Origin: Chitinophagaceae bacterium UBA1946
GTDB taxonomy: Bacteria; Bacteroidota; Bacteroidia; Chitinophagales; Chitinophagaceae
NCBI GenBank assembly: GCA_002336815.1
Contig: DDEU01000085.1
Location: 1-32,501 of the forward strand
Direction of reading: 5' to 3'
Length of the DNA: 32,501 bases
Shown here: in pieces, positions 25,673 through 32,501 of the stretch
How the letters are laid out: every line of letters starts with the position of its first letter
How positions within the stretch are numbered: position 1 is the first letter of the stretch
The notes under the pieces: model-generated
What the model was told of the DNA's origin: nothing
Databases searched by the model: none
Seen by the model: only the letters and a program-made list of their open reading frames with translations
Position numbers and translations under genes: made by a program

Positions 25673-25705
25673 AAAAAAAAGCCCCCCTGGGAGCAGGGGC
25701 GCTTT
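25673..25705 (-). terminator. Rho-independent terminator after the TonB receptor gene
   Basis: On the minus strand AAAGC and GCCCCTG pair with CAGGGGG and GCTTT around a CTCC loop, and a run of eight or more T follows. It lies about 68 bp past the receptor stop. Confidence 0.9.
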
Positions 25706-25772
25706 GTAGACTTACGATTGCTTGCTATATGAAAGATTTATTTTTTCAAAAACTATTCCTGCTGAGATTTCT

Positions 25773-28715
25773 TTAATTCAACAAACCATCAACAGTAATG
25801 GCCACATAGTATAATCCGCCCAGCGTTGGCCCTCCTGCGTACTGTATGTAACGATTGTTTAAAATATCAGATGCACCCACTTTTATGGTAGATTTAAGCT
25901 TTGGCACACGCAGCGTTACCTGTGCATCAATGTTGTTGATGGCATCTACATGGCCGGTTACCAGCGGGCTTTCCCACAAAAAGGCATCCTGCCATTTCCA
26001 CACCACGTTAAATCCAACATTGCGAAAAATTGCCCTGTTGCCAAAAGAAAGATTGCTTGTCCATTTGGGGGTATTGAAGCCCGTTACAAAGAGGTCGGCC
26101 GTTTTATTTCCCTTGATATCATTGTAGTTTACGTTACCTGAAACTGCAAATGTTTTATAAAAATTATAAGTAACACCCAGCGACGATCCATAAGAAGTAT
26201 AAGTATTCTTTGCATTGGTGTACACCCTGTAACGCTCCTGCCCTTTGCTGGCAGCAGTGGCAGGTGCAGTAGAGGTAGCGCCACGGGCTGGTTGTGCATC
26301 CCTGTTACGGTCGATCATAGAAAGTACAGATCCATCGGTGCCCACCGTTTCACCGATCGGCACAAATACCTGCACCTGTCCTAAAAATCCATCGTAGATA
26401 TTCAGGTAAGCATCGTAGTCGATGATCAGCTTGTTATTGAACAACACGCTTTTATAACCAAATTCAAATGACCTGATCCCTTCCGGACGACCATCCGGCA
26501 GGTTGGCCACCTGGAGTAAATTCCTGTTGGCCAATGCTGCAGAATCTGTATTGCCCCCGGCTTTTACGGCTGCATTAAATGAAACAACTGATGATTGCGT
26601 GTAACTGTTTTCCCTGAAACCCAATCCTTCATTGATCACCGGCAATATACCTACCCTTTTTACCCTGCCGTTGTTTACATAACTCAGGGCTTCAAATAAG
26701 GCCGGGAAACGATAACCCTGCTGGAATGTGACCCGGAAATTATGATTCTCTTTGAACGTGTACACTGCAGCGATCCTTGGAGTAAATTTTGTACTGAACT
26801 CAGGATTATAATCTGCACGAACGGAGCCGTTCAGTTTTAGTTTTTCGTTGAAGAAGGTTTTAGTGAGCTGTACAAAGCCACCAAATTTTTTGTAGTAGGT
26901 TTTATCGCCAAAACTTCCATCAGGCAATGCCGAATTTCTGTCTGCAATCGGGCGCTTGAAATCAACAAAATTATTTCCATCGGGTATCAGTTCATACACC
27001 CTTGCATCGCCGCCCAACAGCAGGTTAAAATATTTTACCTGTTTGGAAAGATCCCATTGTCCTTCTACATGATACAGGTTGCTTTTCTGTACCAGTGCAG
27101 CGCCACCGGTAACTGGTGCATTGGGAATGGTGCTGGATTTTATATCCCAGTTATTGATCTTAATGATAGAATCCTTTACAATATTGAAACGTGCCGTACC
27201 AGGTTCTGCACGACCTGCATCTGCCTGCTGCCTTGCATAAGCGGTAGCTTCGGCCAGGTTGGCAGATGTGAGTGAGCCGCCATGATCAACCGCATAGGAA
27301 TTTAATGCCGATTTAAATTTAGCGCCCCAAACCGTACCATTTCCGCCAGTATACAGATCAAGATTATCTGCCAATGGTTTCACATTGTAAGAGTCACCGG
27401 TATTTTCTTTTGACACATATGCTTTTACGGTGAAGTTGCTGCCCTTTAATTCTACCTGGTGGTTCTGTACGATCACATTGTCGAGTTTCACTTTATTGCC
27501 ACGTTGAAAAACACCATCCATTTTACCAATGCGGTAAGTGTAGCTGAGCTGCGTGGAAGGATTGAATTTGTATAAAAATGCCACGTCAGCCTTTAAATTA
27601 TCCACCTTGGGATCCACGAGGTCTTTTTCCCAATAGCCGGTACGGGCCACCGTGAGTGCCCTGTTTGTTTGCCCGTCGATATTTAAACCTGTAATGGATA
27701 CCGTATTGCTGCCTGCGAGGGCATCATCCCCATATTTGTTCCATCCATCAAAGGCTATATTATTTTCACCATTCAACACCGCATAAGCCGGGTTAGCACT
27801 TTTTAAATTGTTGGGGTTCTGGTCTTTCCTTGTATCGGATATCCAGTCGGTAGCCCTCAGGTAACTAGCATTGATCTTGAATGCAAACCTGTTGTTGAAG
27901 GCCTTTGCATAGCGGATAGCCGTTTCTGTTAAAATACCGGCATCATGATCTTTACCATCCACGTGATTTAAACCGGTTCGTTGAAACACGCTCAGTCCCT
28001 GGGTTTTAAAGGGATCTTTGGTAATGAGGTTGGCGAGCCCGTTGATGGCATTCATACCATACAGGGCAGATGCAGCGCCGGGAGTAATTTCGATGCTCTG
28101 TACATCCAGTTCTGTTGGACCAATCGCATTACCGAGTGGTACACCCAACGTGGCCGCCTGCATATCGATCCCATCAACCAACTGCATAAAACGGAAGTTA
28201 TTGGGAATGTTGAATCCCCTGGTATTAGGCACTTTAAATGTGATGGAGGAAGTGGTTAACTGAACTCCTTTTACATTGCCCAATGCATCATAAAAAGAAG
28301 CAGCCGGTGTTTCCTTCAACGCCCTGATATCCAGCTTTTCGATACTTACCGGGCTTTTCAATATCTTTTCTGAAACACGACTGGCGGTAACCACCACTTC
28401 ATTTGCCAGGAAAGTTTGAGACGTTAACTGTATGGCTACTTTTGAAGCCGCATTTTTCAATTCGATCTCCTGGGGACTAAAACCGATGGAGGTAACCACG
28501 ATTTTAAATGGAAATTTCTGGCTGGTGACCAGCGAAAAATTTCCGGTGGAATCGGTATTGGTTCCATTTTTCGTGTCTTTAATAAAAACACTTGCTGCGG
28601 CGATGCCCTCGTGGTTCTCACCAACAATTTTACCGCTGATGATCACGGCACCGTTGAGTTGCGCCATTCCTGAAAATGGCGCCGCCATTAATAGAATAAA
28701 TAGAAGTTGTTTCAT
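25773..28715 (-). CDS. TonB-dependent receptor with carboxypeptidase-like domain
   Basis: The ATG at 28715 starts a 980-residue protein with a signal peptide (MKQLLFILLM to GMAQ, about 1-18); the frame is open 24 codons upstream but this part is not signal-like. A carboxypeptidase-regulatory-like domain (about 25-110) is followed by the plug (ANEVVVTASRVSEKILKSP to NAINGLANLITKDPF) and a 22-strand-type barrel. It imports a ligand across the outer membrane using TonB energy. No SusD partner is present. A palindromic site upstream (28826-28848) matches one before the siroheme/TSUP gene, so a sulfur-related ligand is the leading inference. The gene stands alone and has a strong terminator. Confidence 0.94.
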   Translation of the reverse strand: MKQLLFILLMAAPFSGMAQLNGAVIISGKIVGENHEGIAAASVFIKDTKNGTNTDSTGNFSLVTSQKFPFKIVVTSIGFSPQEIELKNAASKVAIQLTSQTFLANEVVVTASRVSEKILKSPVSIEKLDIRALKETPAASFYDALGNVKGVQLTTSSITFKVPNTRGFNIPNNFRFMQLVDGIDMQAATLGVPLGNAIGPTELDVQSIEITPGAASALYGMNAINGLANLITKDPFKTQGLSVFQRTGLNHVDGKDHDAGILTETAIRYAKAFNNRFAFKINASYLRATDWISDTRKDQNPNNLKSANPAYAVLNGENNIAFDGWNKYGDDALAGSNTVSITGLNIDGQTNRALTVARTGYWEKDLVDPKVDNLKADVAFLYKFNPSTQLSYTYRIGKMDGVFQRGNKVKLDNVIVQNHQVELKGSNFTVKAYVSKENTGDSYNVKPLADNLDLYTGGNGTVWGAKFKSALNSYAVDHGGSLTSANLAEATAYARQQADAGRAEPGTARFNIVKDSIIKINNWDIKSSTIPNAPVTGGAALVQKSNLYHVEGQWDLSKQVKYFNLLLGGDARVYELIPDGNNFVDFKRPIADRNSALPDGSFGDKTYYKKFGGFVQLTKTFFNEKLKLNGSVRADYNPEFSTKFTPRIAAVYTFKENHNFRVTFQQGYRFPALFEALSYVNNGRVKRVGILPVINEGLGFRENSYTQSSVVSFNAAVKAGGNTDSAALANRNLLQVANLPDGRPEGIRSFEFGYKSVLFNNKLIIDYDAYLNIYDGFLGQVQVFVPIGETVGTDGSVLSMIDRNRDAQPARGATSTAPATAASKGQERYRVYTNAKNTYTSYGSSLGVTYNFYKTFAVSGNVNYNDIKGNKTADLFVTGFNTPKWTSNLSFGNRAIFRNVGFNVVWKWQDAFLWESPLVTGHVDAINNIDAQVTLRVPKLKSTIKVGASDILNNRYIQYAGGPTLGGLYYVAITVDGLLN

Positions 28716-28825
28716 TGTTGTAATACTTTGTGTTGTTAAAAAATAGCGGCAGCAGATCGTTGATTTAAAAAATATTAGCGACAACATCGGTATTTCGAAT
28801 AGTGTATCCTCATATTTTACTACTT

Positions 28826-28848
28826 TAGTCTATTATTTTAGTGGACTA
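28826..28848 (-). promoter_or_regulatory. Palindromic operator-like site A upstream of the TonB receptor
   Basis: On the minus strand TAGTCCACT-N5-AATAGACTA matches the ideal palindrome TAGTCTACT-N5-AGTAGACTA at 16 of 18 arm positions. It lies 111 bp upstream of the receptor ATG. Its core, ACTAAAATAATAGACTAA, agrees with site B at 16 of 18 bases. The regulator is not known; a promoter close to it was not found. Confidence 0.6.
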
Positions 28849-28863
28849 TATATTCAAAAAAAT

Positions 28864-30390
28864 TTATAGCAGTTTGGCCAGTATTTTACAGCTCCAGACA
28901 ATCACCAGCACACCCAGTAAAATAAAGGATGCCTTGCGGGGAAGCTTACCTGCAAGTTTAGCTGCAATGGGAGCTGCGACAAAGCCCCCAATAATGAGCG
29001 CTACAATGGTTTGTAAATGCGTTACCCCGAGCAAAATAAAAAATGAAAAGGCGCTGGCCAGTGTAACAAAGAATTCAGTAAGACTTACTGTACCGATCAC
29101 AAAACGCGGGCTGCGGCCGTTGGTGATCAAAGTAGTGGTAACGATCGGTCCCCACCCACCACCACCAAAAGAGTCAAGGAAACCACCGGCTCCTGCAAGC
29201 GGAATGTAATTCCTGAATTTTTTTTGTGTATTGAGTTTTCTAAACGCATTCAATATGATCTTGATGCCGAGGAACAAGGTGTAACATGCCATGATGGGCC
29301 TGATATAGGCTGAATATTTTTCGCCTAAAAAAACCAACAGAAAAGCGCCGGCTATGGCGCCAACTACACCCGGTATCACCAATGTTCTGAACAATTTCTT
29401 ATTTACATTACCAAACTTATAGTGACTATAGCCAGATGCTCCACTGGCAAACATTTCTGCGGTATGAATGCTACCACTGATAGCTGCCGGGTTAATACCT
29501 GTTGACAACAGGATAGCAGCACTGGTAACTCCATAACCCATGCCCAAAGCGCCATCCACTAATTGCGCAATAAAGCCAGCTACGATCATCCAGGGAAAAT
29601 TTTTATCAAGGGAATGATAAATATTAACCGCACTGGCGGAAATACTTTGCATGGGTATATAAGAAAAAATCCAGTGACCGATCAGCATAAACGCAAATGC
29701 GATGGCCGAGTAAGTAGCGATCCTTTGAAAATGTTTGCGTTGCGGCTTTTCGCTGTCGTTGGCATTGTTTACAAGGCCTTCAGTGAGTTTATTCAGCTTT
29801 TTTACCTTGTCTTCAAAACTACCGTTCATATTGCCCCGGATCACGCTAACGTTCTCCAATACGTTATCAATTTCACCGGGAATCATATTGCTGATCACCT
29901 GCTTCAAACGCTTTGCAACCGTAGGTGATTTTCCATTGGTGGAAATGGCAATCTTAAGATTTCCTTTCTGCACCACAGAAGCCAAATAAAAATCACATAA
30001 CTCCGGCTTGTCCGCTACATTTACCAATTTCCCTTTTTGCTTTGCATCGATACTTACCCGCAGGCTCACCTCCCTGTCATTGAGTGCAGCAATAACAATA
30101 TCAGCCCCATCGATATCAGAAGATTGATAAGGCCGCTCTACCAGGTCTACTGTAAAATTTTTTGAAAAACTGCGAATCTCATCGCTGATCTGTGAAGCTA
30201 CCAAACGAACAGCAGTACCGGGAGAATTTTGTAATACTGCTTTTAATTTTTCCATTCCAACATAGCTCCCGCCCACAATTAATACTGACAACTGTTCCAG
30301 TTTGAGGAAAACAGGAAAAAGATCATTGCTTCCTGTTGCAGGAGGAGCATGCTCATTTTCGTTGATCACTTTTTCTGAATTGTTTGTCAT
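28864..30390 (-). CDS. Fused precorrin-2 dehydrogenase (siroheme) and TSUP/TauE-SafE transporter
   Basis: The ATG at 30390 gives 508 residues; the frame extends to a TTG at 30429 that lies inside the promoter box. Residues about 25-190 form a CysG/Met8-type domain: a Rossmann loop VLIVGGSYVGMEKLK, VNVADKPELCDFYLASVV with the likely catalytic Asp127, and ISTNGKSPTVAKRLK. It oxidises precorrin-2 and may insert iron to give siroheme, the cofactor of sulfite reductase. Residues about 205-508 are a TSUP permease with about eight helices and GGFLDSFGGGGWGP repeats; relatives export sulfite or carry sulfur anions. The nucleotide loop has GGSYVG where GGGxVA is usual. Operator B precedes the gene. 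Confidence 0.92.
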   Translation of the reverse strand: MTNNSEKVINENEHAPPATGSNDLFPVFLKLEQLSVLIVGGSYVGMEKLKAVLQNSPGTAVRLVASQISDEIRSFSKNFTVDLVERPYQSSDIDGADIVIAALNDREVSLRVSIDAKQKGKLVNVADKPELCDFYLASVVQKGNLKIAISTNGKSPTVAKRLKQVISNMIPGEIDNVLENVSVIRGNMNGSFEDKVKKLNKLTEGLVNNANDSEKPQRKHFQRIATYSAIAFAFMLIGHWIFSYIPMQSISASAVNIYHSLDKNFPWMIVAGFIAQLVDGALGMGYGVTSAAILLSTGINPAAISGSIHTAEMFASGASGYSHYKFGNVNKKLFRTLVIPGVVGAIAGAFLLVFLGEKYSAYIRPIMACYTLFLGIKIILNAFRKLNTQKKFRNYIPLAGAGGFLDSFGGGGWGPIVTTTLITNGRSPRFVIGTVSLTEFFVTLASAFSFFILLGVTHLQTIVALIIGGFVAAPIAAKLAGKLPRKASFILLGVLVIVWSCKILAKLL

Positions 30391-30426
30391 ATCAAAAAAG
30401 CCGGGCTGGCCGTTGGTATTGAAAAA

Positions 30427-30434
30427 CAAAAATA
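30427..30434 (-). promoter_or_regulatory. -7 promoter box of the siroheme/TSUP gene
   Basis: The minus-strand sequence is TATTTTTG, a full match to TAnnTTTG. It lies 36 bp before the ATG at 30390 and 5 bp downstream of operator B. No clear -33 TTG is present, as expected if an activator or repressor acts at the overlapping operator. Confidence 0.5.
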
Positions 30435-30439
30435 GGGCA

Positions 30440-30462
30440 ATTCCTACTAAAACAGTAGACTA
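30440..30462 (+). promoter_or_regulatory. Palindromic operator-like site B upstream of the siroheme/TSUP gene
   Basis: CTACT-AAAAC-AGTAG is a perfect inverted repeat, and the right arm AGTAGACTA is complete, while the outer left arm is degraded. It covers the -33 region and spacer of the likely promoter. The core ACTAAAACAGTAGACTAA matches site A at 16 of 18 bases, in the opposite orientation relative to the gene. Confidence 0.65.
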
Positions 30463-30500
30463 ATGGAAAATATTTTTATTCTTCGCTGTAATCAGCTCAA

Positions 30501-31787
30501 TCAGGCTATCTCAGATAAACTCTCTTTTGTTTTCAAAATGGTCTCATCAAGATCGCTGTAGGTAAGGGCATTGTTGAGGAACCAGCTTTCAAATGCAGAA
30601 GGCGGCAGATAGATGCCTCTTTTAAGCATGGCATGAAAGTACTTTTTGAACAATTCATTATTGGCCGAGGCAGCCGAAGCAAAATCTGTAACGGCATGAT
30701 CGCTGAAATGCAGGCTGATCATTGACCCAAAGCGGTTGATCACAAATGGTTGTCCCCATTTAGTAAGCACTTCGTGCAGGCCCTTGTGCAGGTATTCCGT
30801 TTTATCAGCCAGCTCCTGGTAAATGGAAGGGGTGTCTTTTAATTCTTTGAGTAGCGTATAACCTGCGATCATGGCGATCGGGTTGCCACTAAGTGTACCT
30901 GCCTGGTAAACATTGCCCAGTGGTGCAATGTGCTGCATGATCTCTTTCTTTCCGCCAAAAGCGCCTACCGGCATACCACCACCGATCACTTTTCCATAAG
31001 TAACCAGGTCGGCTTTAATGTTCAAGGTGGCCTGTGCCCCGCCGGCAGCTAACCGGAAACCTGTCATGACTTCATCAAAAATGAATACGATGTTTTCTTC
31101 ATCACAAATGGTACGCAGGCCTTCTAAAAAACCGGGTTGTGGTAAGATGCAGCCCATGTTGCCGGCAACGGGTTCTGTAATGATCGCTGCAATTTCGCCT
31201 TTGTGATCGGCTACTAATTTTTTAACGGCCTCGAGGTCGTTGAAAGCTGCTGTCAAAGTATCATTGGCAACACCGGCAGTTACGCCGGGTACTGTTTGAA
31301 TATTGAAGGTTGCCACACCGCTGCCCGCCTTCACTAAAAATGAATCGGCATGACCATGGTAATGGCCTTCGAATTTTATGATCTTATTTTTCCCCGTATA
31401 TCCTCTTGCCAACCGAATGGCACTCATGCAGGCTTCTGTTCCGCTGCTTACCATCCTTATCATATCAACATTGGGCACCATGCTGATGATGAGTTCCGCC
31501 ATTTCAATTTCCAGTTCGGTGGGTGCACCAAAGGACGTAGAATCAAGTGCTTTTTCCTGGATGGCTTTTACCAACGGCTCATGTGCATGGCCCAGTATCA
31601 TTGGTCCCCAGGAAGCGATATAATCAATGTACCTGTTTCCATCAACATCATAGAGGTAAGCGCCTTTTGCTTTTTTCATGAACACCGGCGTACCGCCCAC
31701 ACTTTTAAACGCCCTAACGGGAGAGTTTACCCCACCGGGAATTGACTGTTGGGCCCTTTCGAAAAGTTGTTCGCTCTTATTGTACAT
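30501..31787 (-). CDS. hemL: Glutamate-1-semialdehyde 2,1-aminomutase
   Basis: The ATG at 31787 gives 428 residues, the normal size; an upstream in-frame ATG at 31844 would only translate the heptamer repeat before the gene. It is a PLP enzyme of aminotransferase fold with SGTEACMSAIRLAR (about 116-129), FDEVMTGFR (about 237-245) and the PLP lysine near 266 in YGKVIGGGMPVGAFGG. It turns glutamate-1-semialdehyde into 5-aminolevulinate in the C5 pathway of tetrapyrrole synthesis. The next enzyme, HemB, is encoded directly upstream on the same strand after about 200 bp. Confidence 0.97.
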   Translation of the reverse strand: MYNKSEQLFERAQQSIPGGVNSPVRAFKSVGGTPVFMKKAKGAYLYDVDGNRYIDYIASWGPMILGHAHEPLVKAIQEKALDSTSFGAPTELEIEMAELIISMVPNVDMIRMVSSGTEACMSAIRLARGYTGKNKIIKFEGHYHGHADSFLVKAGSGVATFNIQTVPGVTAGVANDTLTAAFNDLEAVKKLVADHKGEIAAIITEPVAGNMGCILPQPGFLEGLRTICDEENIVFIFDEVMTGFRLAAGGAQATLNIKADLVTYGKVIGGGMPVGAFGGKKEIMQHIAPLGNVYQAGTLSGNPIAMIAGYTLLKELKDTPSIYQELADKTEYLHKGLHEVLTKWGQPFVINRFGSMISLHFSDHAVTDFASAASANNELFKKYFHAMLKRGIYLPPSAFESWFLNNALTYSDLDETILKTKESLSEIA

Positions 31788-31789
31788 CG

Positions 31790-31817
31790 TTGTGAATTGT
31801 GAATGGTGACTTGTGAA
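31790..31817 (+). repeat. Four tandem 7-base repeats upstream of hemL
   Basis: The units are TTGTGAA, TTGTGAA, TGGTGAC and TTGTGAA, directly before the hemL start codon. A related, inverted piece (CGATTCACGA) occurs at about 31984-31993, at the end of hemB, so the two flank the intergenic region. Confidence 0.7.
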
Positions 31818-31826
31818 TGGGATACC

Positions 31827-31836
31827 TTTACGTAAA
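31827..31836. repeat. Perfect palindrome TTTACGTAAA in the hemL upstream region
   Basis: This 10-base perfect palindrome lies 40 bp before the hemL ATG. A second small inverted repeat, CGGTA-TT-TACCG (31928-31939), lies further upstream. Either could be an operator; the AT-rich region shows only an imperfect -7 box (AATATTTG on the minus strand). Confidence 0.3.
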
Positions 31837-31989
31837 CCATTCAAATATTTATATTAATATCCTGATTCTATCCAGGAATTAATTATTTGTTGATGTCTTA
31901 AACACTTATAACAAACAATAGTAAGGACGGTATTTACCGGCTAAGCTAAATGCCGCCAGCGTTGTGAAAGGCCATTTACTATCGACGAT

Positions 31990-32501
31990 TCACGACAACA
32001 GCTTCACCGCATCCTTCGCAAAATAGGTTGCGATCAGGTCTGCCCCCGCTCTTTTGAAAGCCGTTAAGGTTTCGAGTATCGCTTTGTCTTCGTTGATCCA
32101 GCCTTTTTCTGCTGCCGCTTTTATCATCGCATATTCGCCACTGATATTGTACACGCTTACCGGTACATTCACTGCATTCTTTACTTCTCTTAAAATATCA
32201 AGATAGGGCAGTCCTGGTTTTACCATTACAATGTCAGCGCCTTCTTCTACATCCATCAATGCTTCCTTTACTGCTTCGATGCGGTTGCAGTAATCCATCT
32301 GGTAAGTCTTCTTATCGCCAAAGCCCGGCGCACTATCCAGCGCATCACGAAAGGGTCCATAAAAGCAGGATGCATACTTGGCACTGTACGCCATGATGCC
32401 CGTTTTTGTAAACCCGCTTTCTTCCAGCCCTTTGCGGATGGCACCTATGCGGCCATCCATCATATCGCTGGGCGCTACCATATCAGCACCTGCTTCTGCA
32501 T
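31990..32501 (-). CDS. hemB: Porphobilinogen synthase, C-terminal part (cut by window edge)
   Basis: The frame runs in from the right edge and ends at 31990, giving about 170 residues, roughly the C-terminal half of a usual 320-330 residue enzyme. The active-site pieces are MAYSAKYASCFYGPFRDA (first Schiff-base lysine) and DIVMVKPGLPYLD (second lysine), followed by the family end AFKRAGADLIATYFAKDA. It condenses two 5-aminolevulinate molecules to porphobilinogen. It lies upstream of hemL on the same strand, so the two successive enzymes may share a transcript. The internal ATG at 32481 is not the start, since coding (AEAGAD) continues to the edge. Confidence 0.96.
   Translation of the reverse strand, partial: AEAGADMVAPSDMMDGRIGAIRKGLEESGFTKTGIMAYSAKYASCFYGPFRDALDSAPGFGDKKTYQMDYCNRIEAVKEALMDVEEGADIVMVKPGLPYLDILREVKNAVNVPVSVYNISGEYAMIKAAAEKGWINEDKAILETLTAFKRAGADLIATYFAKDAVKLLS

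Noticed and set aside
31788..31844. N-terminal extension of HemL
   Set aside because: It would only translate the heptamer repeats and the TTTACGTAAA palindrome; HemL normally begins where the ATG at 31787 lies.

Overview
The window looks like chromosomal DNA of a member of the Bacteroidota, most likely a Chitinophagaceae-type bacterium. The reasons are the protein set (an Oar-like and a classical TonB-dependent receptor with carboxypeptidase-like N-terminal domains, DUF3575, DUF2490, DUF1572/DinB, a TamB homologue, and a siroheme-dehydrogenase/TSUP fusion) and the promoter style (several TAnnTTTG -7 boxes, some with an upstream TTTG about 19-20 bp away, and little sign of Shine-Dalgarno use). 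This placement comes from reading the proteins, not from a database search. I saw no tRNA, rRNA, CRISPR array, insertion sequence or prophage.

Layout. 1-77: the glycine-rich end of a plus-strand protein, then a terminator. 152-8000: a minus-strand block encoding an M14 metallopeptidase, a PIG-L-type deacetylase, a 36-residue membrane microprotein not usually annotated, a sodium:solute symporter and a DUF3575 outer-membrane barrel. 8125-10796: a divergent plus-strand set of gamma-glutamyltransferase, a three-helix membrane protein and a DinB-like protein. 10959-15776: a very large TamB-like protein that meets ribBA (minus) stop codon to stop codon. 17351-20692: an Oar-like outer-membrane receptor closed by a near-perfect terminator. 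20766-23919: an esterase divergent from an ATP-grasp enzyme plus a GCS2-type carboxylate-amine ligase, a likely small-molecule or peptide ligation system. 24293-25544: a cyclophilin and a DUF2490 protein. 25773-28715: a TonB-dependent receptor. 28864-30390: a precorrin-2 dehydrogenase/TSUP fusion. 30501-32501: hemL and the C-terminal part of hemB, cut by the window edge.

How the parts fit. The right end is a tetrapyrrole and sulfur district: HemB and HemL feed uroporphyrinogen synthesis, the fusion protein carries the siroheme step that sulfite reductase needs, and its membrane half belongs to a family that moves sulfite and other sulfur anions. Two matching palindromic sites, one upstream of the fusion gene and one upstream of the TonB receptor, suggest that both answer to one regulator, which makes the receptor a candidate importer of a sulfur-containing compound. 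The left block pairs two secreted metallohydrolases with a symporter and, divergently, gamma-glutamyltransferase, which fits periplasmic breakdown and uptake of amide-linked compounds. The ATP-grasp/GCS2/esterase set is the best candidate for an undescribed biosynthetic system.
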